Below are positions 41,215 through 50,742 of a DNA stretch of 64,000 nt, one piece after another. The notes below the pieces were generated by a model, which was not told the DNA's origin, did not search any database, and saw only the letters and a program-made list of their open reading frames with translations. Location of the stretch: the NCBI RefSeq assembly GCF_019175365.1, contig NZ_CP059572.1:6200001-6264000 (forward strand), written 5' to 3'. The position numbers and the translations under genes were made by a program. Origin of the DNA: Actinomadura graeca. Lineage in GTDB: Bacteria > Actinomycetota > Actinomycetes > Streptosporangiales > Streptosporangiaceae. Position 1 is the stretch's first letter. Each line of letters starts with the position of its first letter.

Positions 41215-43296
41215 GTGCGAGTACGTTGGCGGCGGCGCGCGCGTGCGGCGCGCTGGCCGGCGGGCATGGGCATCGCCGGATGGCGGTGGCTCCGTCGTTC
41301 CCGGCGGATACCGCGGCGCCGGCTGCGCACGGGCCCGGAGCCCGAGCGGCCCCCGCGTCGTGACGGGGACAGGGTGCAGGATTCGCGCCAGGGCGTCGGG
41401 CCGATGTACCAGCGGCGCTACACGGTCCGCATCTCCGGAAGCCCGATGACGCCTGCACAGTTGATCGAGCACCTGGGCGTCGATCTGAACGCCGCGTCAC
41501 CGGTCGAGGTCGCCGTCTTCGACAAGACCTCGGGCGCGTCCCAGCCCCTCGAACTGGGAGACGAGTACGTCGTCCACATGCCCGGCCCCTGGAACTGCCC
41601 GGTCCGGGTGGTGGAACGCACACCGGAGTCCTTCCGGTTCGCGACGCTGAGCGGCCACATGGAGGCCGGGGAGATCGAATTCCGGGCGCGGAGCACAGAA
41701 AGGGGCGGTCTCGAGTTCACGGTCGAGTCCTGGGCGCGAAGCGGTGACCGGCTGGCGGAGATCCTCTACAAGAAGGTGGGTCTCGCGAAGGAGATGCAAC
41801 TGCACATGTGGGCGCATTTCTGCGGCCGGGTCGCCGAACTCTCCGGCGGGCACAAGGTCGGCGACGTGGAGGTCCAGACCGAACGGGCGGACATCTCCCA
41901 GCCCGGCCGACAGGGGCTTCTCGCCCGCACGCTCACCACGGCGTTCACGCGGACCTTCGTCCTCGCGACACGATTTCGCGACCGCCCCCTGCACCCCAGG
42001 GGCCTGGTGTTCGACGCCACGCTGCTCTTGCACGGCACGTCCCAATACTGGGGCGTTCCATTTCTCGACGATCGCACGCAACTGCGGGGCCGAGTGCGCC
42101 TTTCCCGCGCGGTGGGCCTGCCGCCAATGCTCCCGGACATACTGGGCCTGGCACTGCGATGGCGTCAACACCCGGCCGACGAAGCACAATCGGAACTGCT
42201 TCTGGCCACGACCGGGCACACCCGACTGGGACGCCACCTCCTCCGCCCCGCGACCAGGTGGAGCCCGGCGTTCTACGGTTCACTGCTGCCATACCGGGCC
42301 GGCGACCGCAAAATTCTGCTAGGCGCGGTGGCAAGGCCGACCCGGACCGTCCCGGCGGGCCTCCCGAAGCTCGCACGCGCCCTGGACGAGCGGCCCCTGA
42401 TGCTGGACCTCGTGGTCGCCACCGAGTTCGGCGCCTGGGAGCCCTTCGGCGAACTGCGCCTCCAAGGTCCAGCGCGAAACGACGACACCGCACCGATGCG
42501 TTTCAATCCCACGCGCAACCCCATCAAAGGACTGCGTCCCGTCGGGTTGTTCCAGCAGGTACGCGCCCCCACGTACAACGCCGTCCAGCAAGCCGGAACA
42601 GCACGCCCTCATAGGCGGCGTGAGAAAGCACTTTTCATGAGAAAGAGCAGGCGCGCCCGCCGGCGAATGCAACGACTCCACGCGAACCTGTCCCGTCTTT
42701 CCCTCAATTTCGACCCGCGCCGACCTCCCGACCGCGCTGGGAACGGCTGGCGCGTCGATGACTACCGTCAGCCGCTACCGGCAGAGCCGCCCGGCCCGCC
42801 GATTCCCGGTGGAAGCTGGGAAACCGCCCGGGACCTCGTCCGTGACTACCAGTACGCCGACCCCGGCATCATCCGCGAGATCTGCCGCTCGGGCCCGCCC
42901 GAACCAGGCCGGAACATGCTGCTGGAGGGCCGGTTCTATGGACTGCGCTTCCACCTCGGCCTCCGTGTCGGCAACGTCGTGGACGGAGTCATCGAACAAA
43001 ACGGACGCCGCGCGCGGGTCTGGGGCTGGAACTACCGCACCCTGCAGGGCCACCTAGAACGCGGCCAGATGGACCAAGAGGTCCGCAAATGGCTAGACAC
43101 CGGCGAAGTAGAGTTCCACATCCACTCCTACTCGCAACGGGCTCCCATCCGCAACCCCATCGTGCGCCTAGGCTTCGTCCTCTTCGGCCGACTCACACAA
43201 ATCAGATTCTACCGACGAGCCTGCCGCCGAATGGAAACCCTCACCAAGGCCACCCTAGCCCACCAACAACAGGTCGCCCAGAAAGCATCCGAATAA
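41215..43296 (+). CDS. three-part DUF1990/catalase-like fusion protein
   Basis: 693 aa from GTG 41215 with GGAGGGG upstream. An Arg/Trp-rich leader (VRVRWRRRARAARWPAGMGI) ends in a spacer (VQDSRQGVGPMYQRRYTVRI) typical of these proteins. Residues 65-225 are a DUF1990-type lipid-binding-like domain (LAEILYKKVGLAKEMQLHMW). Residues about 235-440 resemble a heme-free catalase-related module (FDATLLLHGTSQYWGVPF; SRAVGLPPMLPDILGLALRW; PAFYGSLLPYRAG). Residues 520-690 are a second DUF1990-like unit (GRFYGLRFHLGLRVGNVVDG; WGWNYRTLQGHLERGQMDQE). It is cytosolic by sequence. GC falls markedly in the last 600 bp. Confidence 0.75.
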   Translation: MRVRWRRRARAARWPAGMGIAGWRWLRRSRRIPRRRLRTGPEPERPPRRDGDRVQDSRQGVGPMYQRRYTVRISGSPMTPAQLIEHLGVDLNAASPVEVAVFDKTSGASQPLELGDEYVVHMPGPWNCPVRVVERTPESFRFATLSGHMEAGEIEFRARSTERGGLEFTVESWARSGDRLAEILYKKVGLAKEMQLHMWAHFCGRVAELSGGHKVGDVEVQTERADISQPGRQGLLARTLTTAFTRTFVLATRFRDRPLHPRGLVFDATLLLHGTSQYWGVPFLDDRTQLRGRVRLSRAVGLPPMLPDILGLALRWRQHPADEAQSELLLATTGHTRLGRHLLRPATRWSPAFYGSLLPYRAGDRKILLGAVARPTRTVPAGLPKLARALDERPLMLDLVVATEFGAWEPFGELRLQGPARNDDTAPMRFNPTRNPIKGLRPVGLFQQVRAPTYNAVQQAGTARPHRRREKALFMRKSRRARRRMQRLHANLSRLSLNFDPRRPPDRAGNGWRVDDYRQPLPAEPPGPPIPGGSWETARDLVRDYQYADPGIIREICRSGPPEPGRNMLLEGRFYGLRFHLGLRVGNVVDGVIEQNGRRARVWGWNYRTLQGHLERGQMDQEVRKWLDTGEVEFHIHSYSQRAPIRNPIVRLGFVLFGRLTQIRFYRRACRRMETLTKATLAHQQQVAQKASE

Positions 43297-43639
43297 TCCA
43301 AACCACGCCCGCACCGCCCGGACCAAGCCCGTCCACCCCGGCAACGGGCATAGGGCTCGGCCCCGACCGCCAGCCGCTGAGCCAGGCGTGTAATGCCCGA
43401 CTCAACGGCTGAGCCGGACGTGTAATGGCCGGATCCTTGAAGCCGCCGGGATCCTCCTCGCGCACCACCTCGTACACACCTGGCACGATCTGCATCGACC
43501 GTCGCAGCACCACGCCCGCCCATCCCCTCGGCCACAACGTCACCTCCGTAAGCGCGGTCTCCGGCCAACCTCGTCCGCCTCGACCCGCGCCCAGGCCACT
43601 TGATCGAGGCGGACCTGACCGGCACCCAAGTGCTGTGGG

Positions 43640-43935
43640 TGGCCGTGCCCTTCAGATTCATGGAGGCGAGGTCCGCGCCGATCAGTTCCACGCCGTTCAG
43701 GCAAGCGCCGCTCAGGCGGACGCCGGGCAGACGATCGCCGGACGACGAAGGGAGACGGCTCAGCCTCGCGCCGGTCAGGTCCGCATCGGTGAGGTCCGCG
43801 CCGATCAGGTTGGCGGTGGACAGGTCCGCGCCGACAAGGCGCGCACGGCTCAGCGCACGCGCGCCAAGACCGCGCGGGTCAGGTTCACGCCGGTAAGGTC
43901 CGCGCGGATCAGGCGCCTGTCACACAGATCGACGT
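43640..43935 (-). pseudogene. frameshifted pentapeptide-repeat protein relic
   Basis: On the minus strand one frame reads LCDRRLIRADLTGVNLTRAV and stops at TGA (43850-43852). Another frame continues SRARLVGADLSTANLIGADL, then TDADLTGARLS and NGVELIGADLASMNLKG. These are A(D/N)LxG pentapeptide repeats joined by a frameshift near 43,855. The N-terminal side may extend to about 44,250 and the C-terminal side to about 43,400, but neither end is intact. It is probably a dead gene. Confidence 0.75.
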
Positions 43936-44506
43936 AGGGGTGGAGGCGGTCCCGGGGATGCCGGGGCGAGCGCCTATCCACCGGTCGCTCGCCGCTCTGT
44001 CGAGGTCCGCACGCACCCGACCGTAGGACGTCGCTGATCCCGCGCACACGACCATCAGAGCGAGCGCGGGGCCGGTCCTGGCCATCAACCGGGCAGTACG
44101 GCGGCAGTGCCAAGAGAGGGCGAGAGCCCCGTGCCGCCGCGGTGGAGTGGGGCGGTATGAGTCGGCGCAACCGTCGCCCGGATCAAAGGGATACCGCTGG
44201 CGCGAGCGGCCTGGGCGGCGCCGGCGGCGATCCCGCTGCTGTACTACGTCCACCGACCGCAGCGCCCCTCCAGGGGCAGTCGTCGGCCGCAGGCGGTGCA
44301 GGGCAGGCGGGACTAGCCCGGGAGCACCAGGAGGTCACCGCCGAGAAGCAGGACGGAAGTCCACCCGTAGGTAACAATATGCATCAGATCAACTACATAA
44401 CGTGAATGCGGGTTCATGGCCGGTGTGTCCTTCCGCAGCTCCCACTGCTCCCAGGCGACCGAAGGCCGCCGCGCCGTCGCCCCTCACCAGCGAAAGGAAA
44501 AGCCTT

Positions 44507-44812
44507 ATGCGCATCACCCGTCCCGCGCTCGCGCTGGGCACCGCAACGATCGGGCTGCTGGCCCTGGCGCCGCTGGGCCCTACCGCGTCCGCCGACACCA
44601 TCCCCACCTACACCTGTGAGTTCACCACCGAGAACAATGGCGTCGTGCACGGCGAGGCCGCCTGCCGCGCCTCAGCAGGCGCAGTGCAGCAAGGCGGCTA
44701 CCTCGGACCGTCGGTCGTGCGCGGCTACAAGGGCCCCAGCTACAACTGCCAAATCGGCGGCGTCGCCGACGTCCCCAAGAGTGTGATCGCCTTCGGCTGC
44801 ACCGAAGACTAA
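44507..44812 (+). CDS. small secreted protein with four cysteines
   Basis: 101 aa from ATG 44507, with AAAGGAAAAG upstream. A Sec signal peptide (TRPALALGTATIGLLALAPL, cleavage near ASA-DTI, residue 29) precedes a mature part of about 72 residues with Cys in YTCEF, AACRAS, YNCQIG and FGCTED, enough for two disulfides. No family is recognised; it resembles the many small exported proteins of actinomycetes. It is the only intact gene between two pentapeptide relics. Confidence 0.75.
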   Translation: MRITRPALALGTATIGLLALAPLGPTASADTIPTYTCEFTTENNGVVHGEAACRASAGAVQQGGYLGPSVVRGYKGPSYNCQIGGVADVPKSVIAFGCTED

Positions 44813-45254
44813 GGGCTGATCCGGCCTCATTCCCCGGCAGGACCTATTCCGACCACGAGGAGGCATCGGTACGGGCTCAAGCGATAGCCAGCATTCCGGC
44901 TGGTCATCAGCGGCTCGTCACCTGATCAGACCGGACAGAGCGCCCCGCCGACTCCGTCCGGCCTGTGACCTGGTATCGCTGCAGGTCATCGGCCCTATCG
45001 CCAAATGCGGTCCCGATCCTCCTTGTGGCCCCATCCGGATGCCCCACCGGTGTTGCCGTGTTGACCCGACAACAGGGCAACGGCGGGCAACACCTGCACC
45101 GTCCACCGGTTGTCCCCGCAGGAGAGTGCCTGGGGACAGGAGCTCTCCTGCGCGGCGCCGGGGAACAGCCACCGAGGCGGGTGATGCCGTATTCGACGGC
45201 GTGGCGGCTGCGGGGGGCCGACACCGAGTCTGCGCCCTTGCGCTGGCCGGTGCC

Positions 45255-45481
45255 CGTCGTCGAGGCCGCCCGCGTCCGGACCTGCGGGATGCGGACCTGC
45301 GGGACGCCGAACTGCGGGACGCGGTGTCGGCGGACACCGTTTCTGAGGGGCGCGGTTCCGCGAGGACGTGAATCTGATGGACGTGGACCTTTGGGGCGCG
45401 GACCTTCGGGGCGCAAACCATGGGGGCGCGGTTCTGCGGATCGCGGACCTGCAGGACGCGCATCTGCAGGTGCCGACCTGA
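45255..45481 (+). pseudogene. frameshifted pentapeptide-repeat relic
   Basis: One frame gives PDLRDADLRDAELRDAVSAD and then runs out of register. A second frame, from GTG 45368, gives VNLMDVDLWGADLRGANHGG followed by VLRIADLQDAHLQVPT and TGA at 45479. The repeats are A(D/E)LxD/G type, and the frame break is near 45,350. A shared short phrase (AVEYGITRL here and AVESGITRL near 43,420) hints that both relics derive from related genes. Confidence 0.7.
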
Positions 45482-45851
45482 GAGCGGTCACCGGTCGGTC
45501 GGAGCAGAGGATCCGCGCGGTGGCGAGGGTGGACGAGCACACCCGCTGCGGCGCTGTCACCTGACCGAGGCCACGCTCCTCCAGCCGTCCGCAGAATTCG
45601 GCCTGAGGTTCTGACCAGGGGGCTGCGCCGTGATGGAGTCCACAATGACCACGCCGCCCCATGTCACCCGCCCGGTGTGGTGGATGCGCGACAACCGCGC
45701 CGGAATTCGGCCCAAGATTCGTCGGAGCGCCACGAAGGAACTGGGGGAGGCCGATGGTGCCCCCTATGTGCCATCTCGGCCTCCGGATGGCACCCGGAAT
45801 GGCGAACGCGCCTCCGGCCGTTGCGTTTCAGCTGGTCAGCGCACTTAGGTT
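45482..45851. other. degenerate intergenic stretch
   Basis: About 370 bp between the pentapeptide relic and the tRNA fragment. It contains only short frames without ribosome sites or recognisable domains. I see no gene here. Confidence 0.5.
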
Positions 45852-45896
45852 TGGCGCCTCCGGCAGGATTCGAACCTGCGACACCCGCTTTAGGAG
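45852..45896 (-). repeat. 45-bp copy of the tRNA-Arg 3' end (distal att site)
   Basis: Identical over 45 bp to 59421-59465, the 3' part of the intact tRNA-Arg(CCT): CCA, acceptor 3' strand, T arm, variable loop and part of the anticodon arm, in the same orientation. Beyond 45896 the similarity to the tRNA fades. It is the expected far-end attachment site of an element integrated into the tRNA 3' end. Confidence 0.88.
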
Positions 45897-46129
45897 TGTG
45901 CTCCCTATCCTTGGTGTGCGTTGCGGATCATGCGGTCTGTAGAGTTTCTAGTGGTCAGGAGCTCATCGAAGCATTTCGCGCTTGGGTCTGGTGGCGCTGT
46001 GTGAGGTCTTCTGTGGAGCCGTTCGTGCGAGCAATGTGCGAGCACAGGGCCACGCGTGGCGAGCTTTGCCTGCAGGTCACCGCTACCGCCTGAGGGGCCC
46101 CGTGCGGGCCCGCACTCCGGTGGTTGCGG

Positions 46130-47865
46130 GGGACCATCCCCGCGCGTGCGGGGAGCAGATCGGCGTCGGCAGCGTGTTCGTCTACGCCGGGGGACCATCC
46201 CCGCGCGTGCGGGGAGCAGTTGGACGTCCACCTGTTCTACCCGAGCGCGGCAGGACCATCCCCACGCGTGCGGGGAGCAGGGGCACCACTCAAGGACGAG
46301 CGGCACGTCCGCGGGACCATCCCCGCGCGTGCGGGGAGCAGAGTAGCGGCGACACGAACGGCGAGATCCGCGAGGGACCATCCCCGCGCGTGCGGGGAGC
46401 AGCGAGCCTGGAAGCTCCCGGACCCGTCCGTCGTGGGACCATCTCCGCGCGTGCGGGGAGCAGGGACTCAGAAATCTGAGTCAGGTCTTCCACTGGGGAC
46501 CATCCCCGCGCGTGCGGGGAGCAGACCACTTGGCCGTCACCGGTCGTTCACCTTGTGGGACCATCCCCGCGCGTGCAGGGAGCAGATCACCACGGGGCCG
46601 GACGGCAACCGGATCCAGGGACCATCCCCGCGCGTGCGGGGAGCGGAGCGTGACGAGCCAGCCGCTCGGGCGCCGGTCGGGACCATCCCCGCCCGTGCGG
46701 GGAGCAGCGCCCAATGATCGCGATCGTCGTGGTCTACGGGGGACCATCCCCGCGCGTGCGAGGAGCAGGCATCCGGGAGGCGGGTGCACCCGGGATGCAC
46801 GGGACCATCCCCGCGCGTGCGGGGAGCAGATCACCTTGCCGAACTCGGTGACCGGGGTCTCGGGACCATCCCCGCGCGTGCGGGGAGCAGCAGCGCCCGG
46901 CCAGGCCCCCGTCCTCGTCGTCGGGACCATCCCCGCGCGTGCGGGGAGCAGTTCGCCGCGAAATACCTGCTGAAATTGTGGGGGGGCCATCCCCGCGCGT
47001 GCGGGGAGCAGGTCAGCAGGTCCGAGCGCAGCAACCCCTTGCGGGGACCATCCCCGCGCGTGCGGGGAGCAGTTCGGCCCGGCCACCGACAAGGCGGTCC
47101 GTGCGGGACCATCCCCGCGCGTGCGGGGAGCAGCCTGTACGGCCCGGCGGGGCTGGAGCTGCTGGCGGACCATCCCCGCGCGTGCGGGGAGCAGCCGGCG
47201 TCCACTCGTGGCCGCGTGAGCAGTGCGGGACCATCCCCGCGCGTGCGGGGAGCAGGTGTTGTGCGCGGGGACCGGCCTGGTCCTGTCGGGACCATCCCCG
47301 CGCGTGCGGGGAGCAGACCGTCGTCTCGATCGGAGGCGAGACTGACGAGGGACCATCCCCGCGCGTGCGGGGAGCAGTCGCGCAGCGCACGGATCGCTTC
47401 GTCGACGAGGGGACCATCCCCGCGCGTGCGGGGAGCAGCGTTGCGGAGCTTATGCGTCACGTCTCCAATCGGGACCATCCCCGCGCGTGCGGGGAGCAGC
47501 GCCTGATGCGGCGAAGGCCCCCGGTGGCGGAGGGACCATCCCCGCGCGTGCGGGGAGCAGTACGTCATCAGGCCACCGCCTTAGCGATCTTGGGGACCAT
47601 CCCCGCGCGTGCGGGGAGCAGGACCTGCGGCGGCCGGGGTCGAAGGCGAGAACGGGACCATCCCCGCGCGTGCGGGGAGCAGGGCCAGCTCATCCGGGTC
47701 GGGTTCCGGATCCAGGGACCATCCCCGCGCGTGCGGGGAGCAGCGATCGTCGCCGCCCTGCGGGCGTGGGCGGTCGGGACCATCCCCGCGCGTGCGGGGA
47801 GCAGTACCCAGTCTCCGCGACGACGGTGTTCGACGGGGGACCATCCCCGCGCGTGCGGGGAGCAG
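46130..47865 (-). CRISPR. type I-E CRISPR array, 29 repeats and 28 spacers
   Basis: 29-bp repeats recur every 61 bp from 46130 to 47865. On the plus strand each begins GGGACCATCCCCGCGCGTGC and ends GGGGAGCAG; the CCCCGC/GCGGGG stem is the Cas6e site. Spacers are 32 bp (one is about 31, before the repeat at 46983). Repeats at 46252, 46435, 46557, 46618, 46679 and 46740 carry point changes, while most near 47865 are identical. So the leader and newest spacers are at the right, next to cas2, and the array is transcribed on the minus strand. No duplicate spacers were noticed. Confidence 0.97.
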
Positions 47866-48039
47866 ACTTCCTGACCTGGGGGTTTATCCGCGGCGGAGCC
47901 TGCTTTTGAGCACTTCTCTAAAATCGGACATTGCTATACGAACCCCCTTTTTGGCGGGCAATAAGGCTGGGGCTATGGGAGTGGCCATGGCGGGAAGGTA
48001 CCCGGGTAAGGCGATTGGAACTCTGCCGGGGTTTGTCGA
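47866..48039 (-). promoter_or_regulatory. CRISPR leader region
   Basis: 174 bp between the youngest repeat and the cas2 stop, with no gene. It is relatively AT-rich from about 47,905 to 47,975, as expected for a leader that holds the array promoter and the site for new spacer insertion. Position and strand are inferred from repeat polarity. Confidence 0.7.
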
Positions 48040-48390
48040 TCAGCGTTTGCCGTATCGGCGGCGTTTGCTGGCTTTGCTCCAGCCGGTTGGTGAAGGCGTT
48101 GCTGAGATGGTGGGCTGGTTCTTGGGTCGGCGGATCAGGGTGAGCCCCTCGTGGTCGATGGGTTGCCATTTGTGGTCGCGTGTCTCGAAGGTGAAGCCTT
48201 GTTCGTTGTTGGTGCTGTAGGCGAGGAGGGCTCGGCCGGTGTCGGCGTACTGGTGGACTCCGTCCCAGAGGGCTTGCCTGATGCGTGCTGAGGGGCCGCC
48301 GATGAAGACGCCGGGGGCGATTTCCATGAGCCAGCGGGTGAGGAAGCCGCGCAGGCCGGCGGGGCAGTTGGTGAGGATGAGGACGGTCAC
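48040..48390 (-). CDS. cas2: CRISPR-associated protein Cas2e
   Basis: 116 aa from GTG 48390, overlapping the cas1 stop (GTGA). TVLILTNCPAGLRGFLTRWL is the type I-E Cas2 start, followed by IAPGVFIGGPSARIRQALWD and a Gln/Phe strand. The C-terminal 30 residues (RRPKNQPTISATPSPTGWSK) are a basic tail that in I-E Cas2 binds Cas1. With Cas1 it forms the spacer-integration complex. It is the last gene before the leader. Confidence 0.95.
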   Translation of the reverse strand: MTVLILTNCPAGLRGFLTRWLMEIAPGVFIGGPSARIRQALWDGVHQYADTGRALLAYSTNNEQGFTFETRDHKWQPIDHEGLTLIRRPKNQPTISATPSPTGWSKASKRRRYGKR

Positions 48391-49340
48391 CAGTTCACGT
48401 CTTCGGCGTAATTGCGGCCTGAGGCGACGTCGATGCCGTGATCGCTTTGCAGGGTGACGTGGTCGGTGTCGTCTGCTGTGGGGTCGGCTGTCGTGTCGTC
48501 GGGTAGGAGCAGTTGCTTGATGTCGGTGACGCATCGCTGGAGTAGCTTGAGGTGGTTGATGCGGTCTCGGATGGCGCGGCGGGTGCGTGGTCCGATGTCG
48601 TCGGGGCCGTCTGCGGCGACTTCGAAGGCGACGGGGATGGCGATCTCGGTTTTGTAGAGGTCGGCGATGTCCAGGACGAAGGCGAGTTCGTGGCCGGAGT
48701 GGATGAATCCGAGTCCGGGAGCGCAGCCGAGGGCGGAGACGGTGGTCTGGGCGACGCCGTACATGCATTGCGCGGCGGCGGTGACGGCCTGGTTGGCGGT
48801 GTCGCCGGCGTCGAAGTCCCCGGGCCGGTATCGGCGGCCGGTCCAGGGGAGGCCGACGCGGGTTGCCTCGTAGCGGTAACGCTCTTTGACTCGTTGGCCT
48901 TCTTTGCCGAGTAGTTCGTGGCGGCTGAGTCCGGCGGGGTCTTCGCCGGGGAAGCGCATGCGGTACATGGCGCGGGCGACGTCGAGTCGGCTGCGGCGGT
49001 TGGCCCATTTGGTGGCTTGGGCTTCTACCAGTGTGGATGAGCGGTTGAGGGAGCGTCCGCCGGAGTAGAAGCGGACGCCTTGTTCACCGACCCAGACGAC
49101 TCCGGCTCCGCTGTCGCCCAGCACGCTCATGGCTTGGTGGGTGACGCGGGTGCCTGGGCCCAATAGCAGGGTGCCGATGGTGGCGGAGGGGATGTGGGTG
49201 ATGCCTTCGGTGTCCTCGGCGGTGATGGCGTTGTCGTCGCGGTGCAGGGTGCAGCGCTCGAGGTAGATGAAGGAGAGCCGGTCGCTCATGCGCGTGAGTT
49301 CGCGGGGTGAGGATGCGCCGCGTTTGCCGACGGTCGACAT
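48387..49340 (-). CDS. cas1: CRISPR-associated endonuclease/integrase Cas1e
   Basis: 317 aa. The metal-binding residues are all visible: Glu147 (LLGKEGQRVKERY), His214 (GFIHSGHELAFVLDIADLYK), Asp224 and Asp227, with the same spacing as E. coli Cas1 (E141, H208, D218, D221). The N-terminal beta domain (YLERCTLHRDDNAITAEDTE) is normal. It integrates new spacers at the leader end together with Cas2. It starts 3 bp after cas6e. The C-terminal 40 residues are Asp/Thr-rich, somewhat longer than in E. coli. Confidence 0.97.
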   Translation of the reverse strand: MSTVGKRGASSPRELTRMSDRLSFIYLERCTLHRDDNAITAEDTEGITHIPSATIGTLLLGPGTRVTHQAMSVLGDSGAGVVWVGEQGVRFYSGGRSLNRSSTLVEAQATKWANRRSRLDVARAMYRMRFPGEDPAGLSRHELLGKEGQRVKERYRYEATRVGLPWTGRRYRPGDFDAGDTANQAVTAAAQCMYGVAQTTVSALGCAPGLGFIHSGHELAFVLDIADLYKTEIAIPVAFEVAADGPDDIGPRTRRAIRDRINHLKLLQRCVTDIKQLLLPDDTTADPTADDTDHVTLQSDHGIDVASGRNYAEDVNW

Positions 49341-49343
49341 CGG

Positions 49344-50033
49344 TCAGTCCTTCGCCAGGGTCATCAGGCCGCAGCCGTAGGCTTTGGCGCGGCCGAGTCC
49401 GCGGGTCAGGGTGGCGCGGAAGGCGCCGGGGTCGGTGACGTGCAGGCGTCCGTCGAAGGTGACGGCGACAACGGTGACCTGGTCTTTGTTGCCCTTTTTG
49501 GCGAAGCGGAGCTGGCGGCGGCCGTGGATGAGCAGGTCGTGGGTGTCGTGGCCGGGGATCAGCTGTTTTCCGGGGGGCTTCTCCGACACCCTGAAGCCGC
49601 CCTTTTCCTGCTGTTTGAGGAGCCAGCCCAGTTGGTGTGCGGGGCCGATGTGCGCGGTGACCTTGGTCGGTTCGCCGGGGTTGCGGCGGATGCTGTGGAC
49701 GGGGTTGGCGGTGAGCCTGAAGCTCCAGGTGTCGCCTGGGGTGAGGCGTTGGAGGAAGGGCGTGTAGTCGAAGGTGTCCCAGCGGGCTGTGGTGGGCCAG
49801 CCTGCCTGCTCGACCAGGTGGGTGAGGTCGGGGCGCAGGGGGCTGACGATGCACAGGTGTGTGGCGGAGTTGCCGTCGGCGTCGAGCCGCCACAGGACAC
49901 GGGGGCCGTTCCCGCCGGGCGCCGGAGGCTCGGCGAAGGATGTCATGACGGCTGCGTGCATGGTCTGGGGGGAGGCCAGCAGCTTGCGGGCGCCGACGCG
50001 TCCGGTGTTGATGCGGAAGCGCGTCAGGTACAT
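49344..50033 (-). CDS. cas6e: crRNA-processing endoribonuclease Cas6e (CasE/Cse3)
   Basis: 229 aa with two ferredoxin-like halves. His26 (SPQTMHAAV) matches the catalytic His of Thermus Cse3; the Tyr at 23 of that enzyme is Gln here. The Gly-rich loop GLGRAKAYGCGLMTLA near the C-terminus is the RAMP signature. It cuts the pre-crRNA after the repeat hairpin and stays bound in Cascade. It could also cut the two hairpins of the mini-CRISPR before cas3. Confidence 0.95.
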   Translation of the reverse strand: MYLTRFRINTGRVGARKLLASPQTMHAAVMTSFAEPPAPGGNGPRVLWRLDADGNSATHLCIVSPLRPDLTHLVEQAGWPTTARWDTFDYTPFLQRLTPGDTWSFRLTANPVHSIRRNPGEPTKVTAHIGPAHQLGWLLKQQEKGGFRVSEKPPGKQLIPGHDTHDLLIHGRRQLRFAKKGNKDQVTVVAVTFDGRLHVTDPGAFRATLTRGLGRAKAYGCGLMTLAKD

Positions 50034-50034
50034 C

Positions 50035-50742
50035 TCACTGGCTCCTCAGGGCGGATGTCGGGTCGTGTGCGAGGGGCTGGGGCGCACACGGGTTGGGCAC
50101 GGTGGCGGTCGAGCTGCGGACGCCGCGGAAGGCGTACCGGCGGTGTGCAGGATCGAAGCTGAGCGGCTGGTCGCGGAGCAGGTCGACGCGTCCGGTTTCA
50201 CCATCGGGCTCGATGAGCAGCTCAAGCGTCACGCGCGGCTCGTCGCGCCGGCGCCATTGATGCCACTGCGATGCCCGCCAGGTCTCGGCTTCCAGTGCGG
50301 CTTGGAGTTCGAGGTCCTCCTGCAGGCTCAGCTCGATCGGCCGTGAGGGTGGGCAGGACCGTCTGCCCAGGTAGGGCAGGTAGACGGGTTGCCTGAGTGC
50401 TTGGAGCAGCTCGAAAAGTTGCTGGTGTGGCCCTTGGAGGGCGGCGACGAATACGGCGTCGGCAAGGTAGAACCGCTCGGAGATCGGGAAGGCGTCGCCG
50501 GTATCGAGGTCGTGGGCGGTCTGGAAGTCGCGGAGCGGGGTGCCGCGCTGGTCGATGCGGACGCCGAACCGCAGCGCGGCCAGGTCGGAGGGGTCGGCGG
50601 TGCGGGGGCGGCCGAGTGCTGCGGCCAGCAGTCCCAGGACGCCGCTTTTGGTGGGGGCCGGCTCGGTGGTGCGCCTGGCGAAGCGCGCCGAGGAACCCCA
50701 TGCCTGGAGCGGGCCGGCGAGCTGGAGGAGCAGGACGCTCAT
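50035..50742 (-). CDS. cas5e: Cascade subunit Cas5e (CasD)
   Basis: 235 aa from ATG 50742, which overlaps the cas7e stop. SVLLLQLAGPLQAWGSSARF is the type I-E Cas5 start (RAMP fold), with RTTEPAPTKSGVLGLLAAAL and the thumb region following. YLPYLGRRSCPPSRPI is also typical. It holds the 5' handle of the crRNA and contacts Cse1. The longer upstream frame to 51672 is only the shadow of cas7e. Confidence 0.95.
   Translation of the reverse strand: MSVLLLQLAGPLQAWGSSARFARRTTEPAPTKSGVLGLLAAALGRPRTADPSDLAALRFGVRIDQRGTPLRDFQTAHDLDTGDAFPISERFYLADAVFVAALQGPHQQLFELLQALRQPVYLPYLGRRSCPPSRPIELSLQEDLELQAALEAETWRASQWHQWRRRDEPRVTLELLIEPDGETGRVDLLRDQPLSFDPAHRRYAFRGVRSSTATVPNPCAPQPLAHDPTSALRSQ

Noticed and set aside
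43425..43937. Plus-strand frame as a real gene
   Set aside because: The opposite strand shows pentapeptide repeats across the same bases, so the plus frame is a shadow.
45852..45913. A second tRNA-Arg gene at the left att site
   Set aside because: Only the 3' 45 bp are present; the D arm and acceptor 5' strand are missing, so it is an att copy, not a tRNA.
46124..47909. Several long open frames across the CRISPR array, encoding RGxGTIPARAGS-type repeats
   Set aside because: They are translations of the 61-bp repeat-spacer periodicity, with no ribosome sites; the array explains them fully.
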